Below, one piece after another: positions 40,230 through 49,654 of a DNA stretch of 64,000 bases. Where the stretch lies: positions 1,952,423-2,016,422 of the forward strand of contig NZ_KB911579.1 in NCBI RefSeq assembly GCF_000383575.1. The letters run 5' to 3'. Origin of the DNA: Salinispora oceanensis (GTDB lineage Bacteria; Actinomycetota; Actinomycetes; Mycobacteriales; Micromonosporaceae). The notes below the pieces were generated by a model. The model had not been told where the DNA came from. It ran no database searches and saw only the letters and a program-made list of their open reading frames with translations. Made by a program: the position numbers and the translations under genes. How positions within the stretch are numbered: the first letter of the stretch is position 1; each line of letters starts with the position of its first letter.

Positions 40230-40908
40230 CGACGGCGTACCCGACCCCCCGATGGGTACGGATCACACTCGCCAAGCCGAGCTTCGCGCGGACCTGGGCT
40301 ACGTGCACGTCAACGGTTCGGGTGCCCGCAGGCACCGCGTACCCCCACACCCCGGCGAGCAACTCCTCCCGGGTGAACACCCGCCCCGGGCGGGCCATCA
40401 GGTGGGCAAGCAGGTCAAACTCGGTGGAGGTCAACTGCACCGGGTCCCCCGCGGCGGTCACCGTACGGCGGTCAGGGTCCAGCGTGACCGCGCCGACGAT
40501 CCGCGGCTGGTCCGACGGCGGTCCGGCGACCCGGCGCAGCACCGCCCGCACCCGGGCCACCAGTTCACGTGGGCTGAACGGCTTGGTTACGTAGTCGTCG
40601 GCGCCGAGTTCGAGCCCGACGATGCGGTCCACCTCGTCGTCGCGCGCGGTGAGGAAGATGACCGGCGTCCAGTCTCCTGACTCGCGTAGCCGGCGACAGA
40701 GCTCGGTGCCGGGGAGACCGGGTAGCGCGATGTCGAGAACGCAGGCCACCGGCCGGAGCCGGCGGGCGGCGGCGAGGCCGGCGTCGCCGTCCCGCTCCAG
40801 ATGCACGCCGAACCCGTCCCGGGCCAGATAGAGCCGGACCAGATCGGCGATGGCCGGTTCGTCCTCAACGAGGAGAACGAGCCCGCGATGCGGCGCGTCA
40901 ACGGTCAC
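40222..40908 (-). CDS. OmpR-family response regulator
   Basis: A 228-residue regulator. Receiver domain residues 8-120 with the acceptor Asp in CVLDIALPGLPG, a Thr in FLTARD and Lys in YVTKPFSP. A winged-helix DNA-binding domain covers 140-225 (LTSTEFDLLAHLMARPGRVFTREELLAGVW; RTVDVHVAQVRAKLG; RTHRGVGYAV). It is first in the two-gene operon with its kinase. Confidence 0.95.
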   Translation of the reverse strand: MTVDAPHRGLVLLVEDEPAIADLVRLYLARDGFGVHLERDGDAGLAAARRLRPVACVLDIALPGLPGTELCRRLRESGDWTPVIFLTARDDEVDRIVGLELGADDYVTKPFSPRELVARVRAVLRRVAGPPSDQPRIVGAVTLDPDRRTVTAAGDPVQLTSTEFDLLAHLMARPGRVFTREELLAGVWGYAVPAGTRTVDVHVAQVRAKLGLASVIRTHRGVGYAVDA

Positions 40909-40977
40909 CGGCTCATGATGTCCGATCGGGGCGGCGCGACATTGCTCGGGCCGTGTTCGGGTTCGGTAAGGAAACGG

Positions 40978-41559
40978 TCAGCGGACGGTGGCCGGGCGGA
41001 AGGCAACCGGCCGGACCGGGGTCGGAGCGGGGTCGCCGATCGTGGCGACAAGCCGCTCACGTGCGATCCGTACGCGGGTGCGGAAAGCGTGGTTGAGCAG
41101 CTCGTCGAGCTGCCACACCTGCTTCGGGTGCCGAGTCCGGATGACGAACCGCTCCCGTACCCCGTCGATGGCGGTAGCGGCCAGCTCCAGGCAGTGCAGC
41201 CGCGGGTCCGGACCCCAGGTGACGTTGCTCAGCTCGCGCAGCTCGGTGTTGAGGTGCAGGCGGAGCCGGTGCAGCACCCGGGTCTGCCGCGTGACGACCA
41301 GTCGTCGGTGGGTTAGTAGCAGGAGGTACCCGCCGGGGGTGGACCGGTTCGGGCGGCTGCACCGGGTGACCAGGATGGGGGCGTCACCCGAGCCAACGCA
41401 GCGCCGGAAGACGGGCATGTGCCGGCTGGCGGTCTGGGTCGCGATACCAGCCTCGGCCGCAGCGGGAAGGAACGTTCGGGAGAAGACGTCCATGCCCTGC
41501 CCAACGACGCCCGGGCACGAGGTGATATGGGCGAGACGGTCGAACCTTGCATCTTCCAT
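40978..41559 (-). CDS. conserved hypothetical protein, possibly PH-like
   Basis: A 193-residue soluble protein. The C-terminal part alternates short strands and a final helix (YLLLLTHRRLVVTRQTRVLHRLRLHLNTELRELSNVTW, with KQVWQLDELLNHAFRTRVRI), which suggests a PH-like fold. The N-terminal 50 residues (CPGVVGQGMDVFSRTFLPAA) are helical. No catalytic motif. ATG 41559; neighbours are thiolase and response regulator genes, neither informative. Confidence 0.55.
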   Translation of the reverse strand: MEDARFDRLAHITSCPGVVGQGMDVFSRTFLPAAAEAGIATQTASRHMPVFRRCVGSGDAPILVTRCSRPNRSTPGGYLLLLTHRRLVVTRQTRVLHRLRLHLNTELRELSNVTWGPDPRLHCLELAATAIDGVRERFVIRTRHPKQVWQLDELLNHAFRTRVRIARERLVATIGDPAPTPVRPVAFRPATVR

Positions 41560-41607
41560 GCCCACCGAGGGTCATGCCCACCGGGACGAGTCATGCCCGT
41601 CGGGTGT

Positions 41608-42780
41608 TCAGAGCAGCTCAACGATGGTCGCGTTGGCCATGCCGCCGCCCTCGCACATGGTTTGCAGGCCGTACCGGATGTTCTCGTCCCGCATGTGCGC
41701 CAACATGGTGGTCATGATCCGGGCCCCGGATCCGCCGAGCGGATGCCCGAGGGCGATGGCGCCGCCGCGCGGGTTCAGCCGTTGCGGGTCGGCCTCGGTC
41801 TCGGCGAGCCAGGCCAGCGGCACCGGGGCGAACGCCTCGTTGACCTCGTACACCCCGATCTCCTCGATGCCCAGCCCCGCCCGGCGCAGCGCCTTGGCGG
41901 TGGCCGGGATGGGCGCGGTCAACATGGCGACCGGGTCGTCGGCGCAGACCACCGCGGTGTGGATGCGGGCGAGCGGGCGCAGGCCGTGCCGGCCGGCCCA
42001 CTCGGCGGTGGTGACCGCGAGCGCCGCCGCGCCGTCGGAGATCTGGGAGGCGGAGCCGGCGGTCACCACACCGTCGGCCCGGAACGGGGTGGCGAGCTCG
42101 GCCAGCTTCGCCAGGGACGTGTCCCGACGGATGCCCTCGTCGGCGGAGGCCGTGCCCCCGTCGGCGAGGGGGACCGGTGCCAGCTCGGCGTCGAAGGCGC
42201 CGGCGTCCTGCGCCGCGCCCGCCTTCTCATGACTGGCGAGGGCGAACTCGTCGAGCTGGCCGCGGGTCAGTCGCCACCGGCGGGCGATCAGCTCCGCGCC
42301 GACGCCCTGGCTGAACGGGAGCGGGTCGTCCGCCGCCACCCCCTCCACACCCCGGTAGCGGTCCAGGATCGCCGCGCTGAACGGCGCTCCCCCGACCACG
42401 CTGGAGCCCATCGGCACCCGGGTCATTGACTCGACCCCGCCCGCCACCACCAGGTCTGCCTGCCCGGAGAGCACCGTCGCGGCGGCGAAGTGCAGCGCCT
42501 GCTGGCTGGACCCGCACTGCCGGTCGAGGGTGGTGCCGGGAACGGTTTCGGGCCAACCGGCCGCGAGGACGGCGTTGCGGGCGACGTTCCACGACTGCTC
42601 GCCAACCTGGGAGACGCAGCCCCAGAACACGTCATCGACCTGACCCGGGTCGATGCCGGTCCGTTCGGTGAGGGCGCGTAGCACGTGCGCCGACAAGTCG
42701 ACCGGGTGTACGTCGGCGAGGCTTCCCTTGCGTCGCCCGACGGGGGTGCGTACGGCACCGACGATGACTGCGTCACTCAT
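41608..42780 (-). CDS. acetyl-CoA acyltransferase (thiolase)
   Basis: A 390-residue thiolase. The nucleophilic Cys lies in LDRQCGSSQQALHFAA, with His in GGAIALGHPLGGSGAR and Cys in QTMCEGGGMANA; YEVNEAFAPVPL is the usual NEAF segment. It degrades or builds beta-ketoacyl-CoA. ATG 42780 lies upstream of MSDAVIVGAVRTPVG, the family's start. There are no other beta-oxidation genes beside it; the crotonase at 13680 is far away. Confidence 0.94.
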   Translation of the reverse strand: MSDAVIVGAVRTPVGRRKGSLADVHPVDLSAHVLRALTERTGIDPGQVDDVFWGCVSQVGEQSWNVARNAVLAAGWPETVPGTTLDRQCGSSQQALHFAAATVLSGQADLVVAGGVESMTRVPMGSSVVGGAPFSAAILDRYRGVEGVAADDPLPFSQGVGAELIARRWRLTRGQLDEFALASHEKAGAAQDAGAFDAELAPVPLADGGTASADEGIRRDTSLAKLAELATPFRADGVVTAGSASQISDGAAALAVTTAEWAGRHGLRPLARIHTAVVCADDPVAMLTAPIPATAKALRRAGLGIEEIGVYEVNEAFAPVPLAWLAETEADPQRLNPRGGAIALGHPLGGSGARIMTTMLAHMRDENIRYGLQTMCEGGGMANATIVELL

Positions 42781-42860
42781 GACTACTCCCCGGTAACTTG
42801 GCTTGACGTCGATGCTACGCGGCCCGCCCGGCAATCCGCTGCCCTGGCATGCTGGGCAAT

Positions 42861-43289
42861 ATGGATACGACATCGCCCGGGACCCGGCAGTGGCGGGTCC
42901 CGGCCGCCCTGCCGGCGATCAAGATTGCCGGGGCCGGGGCGCTGGTTGCGCTCGGTCTCCTGCTCGCCGACGGCGACCCGGTCCGGCTCACGCTGACCGG
43001 GCTGGCCGCCGCCGCGCTCCTGGTCTGGGCCGCCCGGGACCTGCTGGCACCGGTCCGCCTCGCGGTCGACCCGGAAGGGCTGACGGTGGTCAGCGGTTTC
43101 GCCGGCCGTCGACAGCTGCCGTGGTCGCAGGTGACGGAGATCCGGGTGGACCAGCGGGCCCGGCTCGGCCGGTCAAACGCGGCCCTGGAGGTGGATACCG
43201 GGGAGACACTGCACCTGTTCGGCCGGTTCGACCTGGACGCCGACCCGGTTGAGGTCGCGGCGCAGCTACGGGCGGCCCGCCCCGCGTGA
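42861..43289 (+). CDS. PH-domain-like membrane protein
   Basis: A 142-residue protein with two membrane segments (ALPAIKIAGAGALVALGLLLA; LTLTGLAAAALLVWAA) followed by a bacterial PH-like domain (LAVDPEGLTVVSGFAGRRQLPWSQVTEIRVDQRARLGRSN ... LHLFGRFDLDADPVEVAAQL, in two parts). ATG 42861. It ends 3 bases before the convergent rhomboid gene; function unknown. Confidence 0.75.
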   Translation: MDTTSPGTRQWRVPAALPAIKIAGAGALVALGLLLADGDPVRLTLTGLAAAALLVWAARDLLAPVRLAVDPEGLTVVSGFAGRRQLPWSQVTEIRVDQRARLGRSNAALEVDTGETLHLFGRFDLDADPVEVAAQLRAARPA

Positions 43290-43292
43290 CCG

Positions 43293-44204
43293 TCAGGCGA
43301 GCAGGGCCGCGGTCCGGAGCAGGGCCAGAACGAGCAGCACCACTACGAGCACCGACCCACCGCCCACCTGCACCAACGTGCGCCGCGACCGCGGAGCGTG
43401 GGCGAGGACGAAGGCCATCAGGCCGCCGACCACGAGACCGCCCAGGTGACCCGGGATCGAGATCCCCGGCACAGTTATCGTGAAGACCAGGTTGATCACC
43501 AGGATCGGGACCACCTGGGAGACGTCCCGCCCCAACCGCCGGCCGACGACGAAGAGGGCCGCGAAGAGCCCGAAGACGGCCGTTGACGCGCCCGCCGTGG
43601 CCGCGTTCGGCGCGCTGAACAGGTAGGCCGCGACGTTCCCGCCGAGGCCGGCGATCAGGTAGAGGGCCAGGAACCGGGCCGGGCCGAGACTCGCCTCCAG
43701 GGTTCGGCCGAGAATCCACAACGCGTACATGTTCAGCAGCAGGTGGATCACGCCGTAGTGCAGGAACATCGCGGTGACCAGGCGGTACCACTCGCCGTCG
43801 GCGACGCCACCCACGGTGCCGTTGGGAAAGACCGCGAGCCCGATCACGGCTCCCCACTCAGTCAACGGGGTGCTGCCGCCGAGCAGGCCGCCGAAGCCGG
43901 AGCCCCCCACCACCGCGTCGCCACCCCGGTCGGTGCCGATGGAGAGCAGCATCACCAGGGCGTTGAACGCGATCAACGCCTTGGTGACATAGCCGTGTTG
44001 GCCGGCGAGACCACCACCGAAGGCGGTCCGCGCCGGCCGCACGCTGCGGCGCCCTTCATTGACGCACTCCGGGCACTGAAAGCCCACCGAGGCCTCGCGC
44101 ATGCAGTCCGGGCAGATGACCCGGTCGCAGCGGTTGCACCGGATGTAGGCCTCCCGACCGGGGTGGCGGTAGCAGACCGGGGTGGTCGGTGGTGATTCAC
44201 TCAC
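43293..44204 (-). CDS. rhomboid family intramembrane serine protease
   Basis: A 303-residue protease. N-terminal zinc-binding region (CYRHPGREAYIRCNRCDRVICPDCMREASVGFQCPECVNEG; four CxxC-type pairs) and then about six membrane segments with catalytic Ser in AGASTAVFGLF, HxxxN in MYALWIL/HLLLNMY and His in GHLGGLVVGG. It cleaves membrane-spanning substrates, which are unknown. In actinomycetes rhomboid, cyclophilin and a small coiled protein cluster near the chromosome origin, like the order here. Confidence 0.92.
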   Translation of the reverse strand: MSESPPTTPVCYRHPGREAYIRCNRCDRVICPDCMREASVGFQCPECVNEGRRSVRPARTAFGGGLAGQHGYVTKALIAFNALVMLLSIGTDRGGDAVVGGSGFGGLLGGSTPLTEWGAVIGLAVFPNGTVGGVADGEWYRLVTAMFLHYGVIHLLLNMYALWILGRTLEASLGPARFLALYLIAGLGGNVAAYLFSAPNAATAGASTAVFGLFAALFVVGRRLGRDVSQVVPILVINLVFTITVPGISIPGHLGGLVVGGLMAFVLAHAPRSRRTLVQVGGGSVLVVVLLVLALLRTAALLA

Positions 44205-44263
44205 CGGACAGCCCAGGTGCCCGAGCGCTCAGTCATGCGAGCAAAGGTACCTCGTCCGCGCCT

Positions 44264-44794
44264 TCAGGAACCGGTGCGCTCGATCTCGACCCGCTCGATG
44301 ACGACGTCGCGCAGCGGGCGGTCGGCGGGGTTCGTCGGGGTGTTGGCGATGGCGTCAACGACCTTCACCGACTCCTCGTCGGCGACCTGCCCGAAGATGG
44401 TGTGCCGGTTGGTCAGGTGCGGGGTCGGCGCCACCGTGATGAAGAACTGCGAACCGTTGGTGCCCGGCCCGGCGTTCGCCATCGCCAGCAGGTACGGCCG
44501 GTCGAACCGCAGCTCGGGGTGGAACTCGTCGGCGAAGGTGTAACCCGGGCCGCCCCGGCCGGTGCCGGTCGGGTCACCCATCTGGATCATGAAACCGCTG
44601 ATCACGCGGTGCGAGATCGTGCCGTCGAAGTACGGGCCGCTGCCCGGCTGGCCGGTCCGCGGGTCGGTGTACTGCTTGGTGCCGTCGGCCAACTCCACGA
44701 AGTTGCGAACGGTCTTCGGCGCGTGATTCGGAAAGAGCTGCAGCCGAATCGGGCCGGCGTTGGTGTGCAGGGTGGCGTAGAGATCCTCGGCCAC
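44264..44794 (-). CDS. cyclophilin-type peptidyl-prolyl isomerase
   Basis: A 176-residue cytoplasmic cyclophilin. Signature FDGTISHRVISGFMIQMGDPTGTGRGGPGYTF (in shorter pieces) and ANAGPGTNGSQFFITVAPTPHLTNRHTIFGQV contain the catalytic Arg and substrate-binding Phe/Gln/His. GTG 44794 follows GAGGAG. Divergent from the DUF5324-like gene. Confidence 0.94.
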   Translation of the reverse strand: MAEDLYATLHTNAGPIRLQLFPNHAPKTVRNFVELADGTKQYTDPRTGQPGSGPYFDGTISHRVISGFMIQMGDPTGTGRGGPGYTFADEFHPELRFDRPYLLAMANAGPGTNGSQFFITVAPTPHLTNRHTIFGQVADEESVKVVDAIANTPTNPADRPLRDVVIERVEIERTGS

Positions 44795-44911
44795 GGGTAC
44801 TCCTCACTCGTTGTTCAGTTCCATGCGGATCCTCCCATGTGCCCGATCTGGCCATGCGGAGGCATCCAAAGGTGGAGGATGACGAAGGGACAACTCTGAG
44901 GAGGTGGGACC

Positions 44912-45814
44912 GTGTTTGGAAACGGGCGGCGCAAGACCCAGAGCCAGCTTGCCAAGATCGAGCTTGGTCGAAGCTTGGGTCACCTGAAGCGGGCAGCGGG
45001 GCACGCAACGAACGGCACCGGCGCCACGGTCGGCCCACGGGTACGGGCGGCCCGCAGCGCGGTTACCCCGACCGCGCTGGTCATGCGGGACCGGGCGGCG
45101 AGCGGCTACGTGTCGACCATGGCGGCCCTCGCGCCGCTGGCCATCGCCGTCCGCGAGGCCCAGGCGGAGGCGGCCGGCCGGGTTGCCGCCGAACGGCGAG
45201 CCGACGCGGGCAGGTCGACCACCGCCAGTAAGAAGGTGCAGGCGAAGAAGATGCGGGCGACACGCGCGAAGCAGCGGTCCGGTCGGGGCAGGACGGCCAG
45301 CCTGCTGGCGGCCAGCGCCGTGGTGGGCCTGATCGGCGCGATGGCGTTGCGACGCCGCTACGAACGGCGAGAGTGGGTCGAGTACGACCCCGTCCCCAAC
45401 CTGGAGCCGATGCAGGCCGAGACGGACATGATCGAGGTCACCACCCGGACCCCGGCCGAGCAAGCCGCGCCGACCACGACCGGAGGTGCCGCCAGACCAG
45501 CGGGCCCGGCGACCGGTGGCGCAGGCGGCAGGGCGGAGCGCGGTGCCACGGCGACGGGCGGCACCAGCGGTGGAGCGGCCGGCAGCACCGCCAAGGCCAA
45601 CTCGGGCCGGCGGTCCACCGCGACGCCGACCGAGAAGGTCCGCACACCGGGCGAGAAGGTCCCCGCGACACCGGCCGACAAGCTACCCGCGACACCGGCC
45701 GACAAGGTCCCCGCCACGCCGGCCGAGAAGGTCCCCGCGACGACCGAGGGCAAGAGCGCCACCGGCCGACCCAGCAACGACCTCTCCAAGGCCATGAAGA
45801 ACGGCCGCCACTGA
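44912..45814 (+). CDS. DUF5324-like membrane-associated protein
   Basis: A 300-residue protein: basic helical N-terminal part (LAKIELGRSLGHLKRAAGH; TPTALVMRDRAASGYVSTM), a single membrane segment (TASLLAASAVVGLIGAMAL at about 128-147), an acidic juxtamembrane segment and a low-complexity tail ending in four 8-residue repeats. GTG 44912 is preceded by GAGGAGGTGG. It resembles DUF5324 proteins that neighbour cyclophilin genes in streptomycetes; function unknown. Confidence 0.65.
   Translation: MFGNGRRKTQSQLAKIELGRSLGHLKRAAGHATNGTGATVGPRVRAARSAVTPTALVMRDRAASGYVSTMAALAPLAIAVREAQAEAAGRVAAERRADAGRSTTASKKVQAKKMRATRAKQRSGRGRTASLLAASAVVGLIGAMALRRRYERREWVEYDPVPNLEPMQAETDMIEVTTRTPAEQAAPTTTGGAARPAGPATGGAGGRAERGATATGGTSGGAAGSTAKANSGRRSTATPTEKVRTPGEKVPATPADKLPATPADKVPATPAEKVPATTEGKSATGRPSNDLSKAMKNGRH
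45653..45748 (+). repeat. 24-bp tandem repeat, four units
   Basis: Four in-frame 24-bp units encode EKVPATPA, DKLPATPA, DKVPATPA and EKVPATTE in the C-terminal tail of the DUF5324-like protein. They are charged and disordered in character. Confidence 0.85.
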
Positions 45815-45820
45815 CCCAGG

Positions 45821-46969
45821 TCAGAGCCAGCCGTGCCGGCGGAACCAGCGGTACAGCGCCAAGCTGATCCCGAGCATCAGGGCCAGCACCGTGGGGTAGC
45901 CGTAGGTCCACCCCAGCTCCGGCATGAACTCGAAGTTCATCCCGTAGATCCCAGCGATGGCGGTCCAGACCGCCGCGACGGCCGCCCAGGCGGCGATCTT
46001 GCGCATATCGTTGTTCTGGTCAACGGTGACCTGGGCCAGCCGCGTCTGAAGGATTGAGTTGAGCAGGTCGTCGTAGGAGTTGACCTGCTCAACGGCACGG
46101 CTGAGGTGGTCCTGCACGTCCCCGAAGTACCGGCAGATCTCCATCGGCACCTCGCGGCTGCGCTCAGCGGTGATCCGCAGCAGCGGACGTTGGAGCGGCA
46201 TCACCGCCCGCTTGAACTCGACCAACTCCCGCTTCACCTGATAGATCCGCTGGATCCGATCGCCGCCCTGCCGACGGTCGAAGACATCGGCCTCGAGCGT
46301 GTCCAGGTCGTCCTCCAGCCGGTCGGCGACCTCCAGGTACTGGTCAACCACCCGGTCGGTCACCGCGTACGCCACCGCCCACGGGCCGTGCGGCAGCAGC
46401 TCCCCCCTCGCCTCCAGGTCGGCGCGCACCGGCGCCAGCCGGCAGGCGTCCCCGTGCCGGACACTGACCAGGAAATTCGGGCCGATGAAGAGCAGCACCT
46501 GGCCGGTCTCGACGACCTCGGAGTGCTCGGTCAACTCGGCCTGGTCGCGGTAGTGGGCGGTTCGTAGCACCAGGAAGCTCACCGCACCGAACTGCTCCAG
46601 CTTGGGCCGCTGCTGGGCTTTGACCGCATCCTCGACGGCCAGTTCGTGCAGGCCGTAGGTGACCGCGATCTCGGTCATCTGGGCCAGGTCGGGCTCGTGC
46701 AGGCCGAGCCAGACGAAGCCGTTGCCGGCCCGGCGAGCCGCCGCCAGCGCCTCGGCGTGGTGCTGGTGGCCGGGTTGCCGCTCGCCGTCCAGATAGAGCG
46801 CGCAGTCAACGACCGCATCGTGGGGCATGGCCGGCACCGGCGGCCCGGCGGCGCTGTCGGAGCTGAGCCGGCGGGTCATCGCCCGCACCGGGGCAGCCCA
46901 GTCACGCGGTCGGATCACCCGACCGCCCGCCCGGGTGCCCCTGGGCCCGCGCCGTGACCGGTCCGCCAT
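45821..46969 (-). CDS. corA: CorA family divalent cation transporter
   Basis: A 382-residue channel: large N-terminal cytoplasmic domain with long helices (VVDQYLEVADRLEDDLDTLEADVF; HLSRAVEQVNSYDDLLNSILQTRLAQVTVDQNNDM), then two C-terminal membrane segments with the signature GMNFEFMPEL (GMN filter) between them. A basic N-terminal extension of about 40 residues is unusual. ATG 46969 follows GGAGGG. Confidence 0.94.
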   Translation of the reverse strand: MADRSRRGPRGTRAGGRVIRPRDWAAPVRAMTRRLSSDSAAGPPVPAMPHDAVVDCALYLDGERQPGHQHHAEALAAARRAGNGFVWLGLHEPDLAQMTEIAVTYGLHELAVEDAVKAQQRPKLEQFGAVSFLVLRTAHYRDQAELTEHSEVVETGQVLLFIGPNFLVSVRHGDACRLAPVRADLEARGELLPHGPWAVAYAVTDRVVDQYLEVADRLEDDLDTLEADVFDRRQGGDRIQRIYQVKRELVEFKRAVMPLQRPLLRITAERSREVPMEICRYFGDVQDHLSRAVEQVNSYDDLLNSILQTRLAQVTVDQNNDMRKIAAWAAVAAVWTAIAGIYGMNFEFMPELGWTYGYPTVLALMLGISLALYRWFRRHGWL

Positions 46970-47127
46970 CACACCCTCCCCGCTCGGCGACGCGTTGCAG
47001 CGTACGCCGTCAACCGGTCAACGCCGATGCCGCAGGGGCGGGGCGAACGCCGGGCCGGGAGCCTCGAACCAACCCACGCCCGCCACCGGGCCGGCCACAC
47101 TCGAACCAGCCCGGCGCGGGTGGGAGG

Positions 47128-48222
47128 TCAGCCGCGTACGGCCGCCATCGCCGCGGCGAGTCGACGCGCACCCTCGTCGATCTGGTCCGCGGTCACCGCC
47201 GAGTAGGCCAGCCGCAGCGCGTGCTGCCCACCGTCGAGCACGAAGTCACTGCCCTTCACGACGGCGACCCCGCGCTCCGCCGCGGCCGGAGCCAGCCGGT
47301 CCACCTCGACGTCCTCCGGCAACTCCACCCAGAGGAAGTAGCCGCCGTCCGGCTCGACGAACCGGGCCTCCGGGAGGTGCCGCCGCAACGCCTCGGCCAG
47401 CACCTGGGCCCGCTCGCCGAGGGCCCGACGCACCGTCGCGATCGAGCGGTCGATGTCCCCGGAGACGCAGAACTGGTGCACGGTCGCCTCCGAGACCATG
47501 CCCGGCGAGATGTAGAGGTTGGTCGCCTTCTTCGCGATGTCGGCGATCAGGTCCGCCGGCCCGACCAGGTAGCCGACGCGTACGCCCGGGCAGACCGTCT
47601 TGGTGAAGCTGGAGGCGTGCACCACGCGGTTCTGGGTGTCCAACGAAAGCATCGAGGGCAGCGCCTCGCCGCGGAACCGGACGTCGGCGTACGGGTCGTC
47701 CTCAAAGATCGTGAACTCGAACTCGACCGCGAGGTCGAGGAGCTCCCGCCGCTTGTCCAGGCTCAGCGTGACCCCGGCCGGGTTCTGGTAGTTCGGGATG
47801 ACGTGCGCCAGCCGTGGACGCACCCCGGACTCCAACAGCTTACGCAGCTCGGAGGTGTCCAGCCCGTCCGGCTGGATGGTGATCCCGTGCAGCTCACTGC
47901 CCATCCGCCGCAGGTTCAGCAGGGTCCGGTCGTAGGTCGGCCGCTCCACCACCACCGCGTCACCGGGTCGGATCAGGTGGTCGAAGAGGAACGCGTCGGC
48001 CTGCAACGAACCGTTGGTCACCAAGACCTGGTCCGTCCCGACTCCGTGCTTCCTCGCGATCCACTCGCGCAACGGAAGGTAACCGGCGGAGGGGCCGTAC
48101 GCCGTCACGCCGGTGGGATCGGCGTCGAACGCACGGACGGCGGCGGCCTTCAGCCCCTCGACATCAACGATGTCCAACGAGGGAGCGCCACGGGCGAAGG
48201 AGATCAACTGCTCGGCGGTCAT
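47128..48222 (-). CDS. PLP-dependent aminotransferase, class I/II
   Basis: A 364-residue fold-type I aminotransferase, close to 2-aminoadipate/MocR-like transaminases but without an N-terminal DNA-binding domain. Asn and Asp contacts lie in PNYQNPAGVTLS and EDDPYADVRF; the PLP Lys is in SSFTKTVCPGVRVGYLVG. It starts MTAEQLISFARGAPSLD. The substrate cannot be named. It is the gene next to the CBS protein on the same strand. Confidence 0.9.
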   Translation of the reverse strand: MTAEQLISFARGAPSLDIVDVEGLKAAAVRAFDADPTGVTAYGPSAGYLPLREWIARKHGVGTDQVLVTNGSLQADAFLFDHLIRPGDAVVVERPTYDRTLLNLRRMGSELHGITIQPDGLDTSELRKLLESGVRPRLAHVIPNYQNPAGVTLSLDKRRELLDLAVEFEFTIFEDDPYADVRFRGEALPSMLSLDTQNRVVHASSFTKTVCPGVRVGYLVGPADLIADIAKKATNLYISPGMVSEATVHQFCVSGDIDRSIATVRRALGERAQVLAEALRRHLPEARFVEPDGGYFLWVELPEDVEVDRLAPAAAERGVAVVKGSDFVLDGGQHALRLAYSAVTADQIDEGARRLAAAMAAVRG

Positions 48223-48307
48223 GGCTGTTCAGCGTACGGAAGGCGAGGGAGGATGCGCCGACGGCACGACGAGTCACCTCGCGGTGCCACCGGACGGGTG
48301 ACCGATC

Positions 48308-48697
48308 TCACCCGGGGACGACCCGTTCGGTCGCCCATACCCGGACGACGTCACGGAGCGAGATCACCCCGGCCACCTCCCGACCGTCGAGCACCACCAG
48401 GTGCCGGAACCCGCCCCGGGCCATCGCGGTCGCCGCCTCCTCGACCGTCCACTCCGGCCCCGCGTACACCACGTCCCAGGTCAGGTGGGCTCCAGTCCGC
48501 TCGTTGTCACAGTCCAGCCCGCGCCCGATCGCGTTGAGCAGGTCCCGCTCGGTCATGATCCCGACCCCTTCGGAATCCGGATCGATCACGACCGCCGACC
48601 CGATACCCCGTTCCGACATCATTCGCGCCGCCTGCCGGAGCGTGTGCTCCGGGCCGACCACCAAAACCTGGCTGGACATCACTTCGCGAACCTGCAT
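48308..48697 (-). CDS. CBS-domain protein
   Basis: A 129-residue protein made of two CBS domains (VREVMSSQVLVVGPEHTLRQAARMM ... GIMTERDLL; AGPEWTVEEAATAMARGGFRHLVVLD ... GVISLRDVV). Stand-alone CBS pairs sense adenosine nucleotides. ATG 48697; a GTG/ATG one codon earlier is possible. The 192 bases upstream hold no gene. Confidence 0.9.
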   Translation of the reverse strand: MQVREVMSSQVLVVGPEHTLRQAARMMSERGIGSAVVIDPDSEGVGIMTERDLLNAIGRGLDCDNERTGAHLTWDVVYAGPEWTVEEAATAMARGGFRHLVVLDGREVAGVISLRDVVRVWATERVVPG

Positions 48698-48889
48698 CAC
48701 ACCTCAACCCCTGCGGAACGTTGCAGTCAGTAAAAACATCGTGCACCCAGTGTGTTACCGGGACAAGGCTGCCGCATGCGATCCGACCAGCCCGCTCCGG
48801 TCGAGCGGCACCGGCGGCCCCGCGCTCCCCACCCACCAGCCGGTCCGGTTGCTCCCAGGAGCCCCATTCGACGGCGCTATTCTCCTCCG

Positions 48890-49654
48890 GTGACAGCCGA
48901 ACGAACGCAGAACGATGCCGGAATGGTCGGGATGGTGCTGGCAGCCGGCGCCGGACGCCGCCTGCGCCCACACACCGACACGCTGCCGAAGGCGCTGGTG
49001 CCGGTTGATGGCGCGACCACCATCCTCGACATCGCGCTGCGCAACCTGGCCGAGGTCGGACTCACCGAGATCGTCGTCGTGGTCGGCTACGCCGCCGACG
49101 CGGTTCGGGAACGCCAGGCGGACCTGGAGCGGAAGTACGGCGTCACGCTCACCCTGGTACCCAACGACCGGGCCGAGGAGTGGAACAACGCGTACTCGCT
49201 CTGGCTGGCCCGCAGCTGGTTCGCCCGCGGGGTCCTGCTGGTCAACGGAGACACCGTCCATCCGGTGAGCGTGGAGAAGACCCTGCTCGCCGAGCGCGGG
49301 CCGGGGATCCTGCTGGCGATCGACACGATCAAGACGCTGGCCGAGGAGGAGATGAAGACCACCTTCGACGCCGACGGCCAGCTCACCCGGATCACCAAGC
49401 TGATGGACCCGCACGAGGCCCGCGGAGAGTACATCGGGGCGACGCTGATCGAGCCGCACGTCGCCGCGGCGCTCGCCGACGCGCTGGAGGCGACCTGGCG
49501 ACAGGACCCGAACCGCTACTACGAGGACGGCTACCAGGAGTTCGCCGACCGAGGTGGCGAGGTACGCGGGGCGCCGATCGGCGACGTCGACTGGGTCGAG
49601 GTCGACAACCACGACGACCTCGCGCGGGCTCGGGAGATCGCGTGCCGCTACTAG
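48890..49654 (+). CDS. sugar-phosphate/alcohol-phosphate nucleotidyltransferase
   Basis: A 254-residue NTP-transferase-fold enzyme: GMVLAAGAGRRLRPHTDTLPKALVPVDG (binding NTP and metal), LVPNDRAEEWNNAYSLWLA, LLVNGDTVHP, DVDWVEVDNHDDLARA. The N-terminal signature and small size resemble the cytidylyltransferases that make CDP-inositol or CDP-choline. GTG 48890 sits 7 bases after a TATTCT hexamer and lacks a ribosome site, so leaderless translation is likely. First of three coupled genes. Confidence 0.85.
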   Translation: MTAERTQNDAGMVGMVLAAGAGRRLRPHTDTLPKALVPVDGATTILDIALRNLAEVGLTEIVVVVGYAADAVRERQADLERKYGVTLTLVPNDRAEEWNNAYSLWLARSWFARGVLLVNGDTVHPVSVEKTLLAERGPGILLAIDTIKTLAEEEMKTTFDADGQLTRITKLMDPHEARGEYIGATLIEPHVAAALADALEATWRQDPNRYYEDGYQEFADRGGEVRGAPIGDVDWVEVDNHDDLARAREIACRY

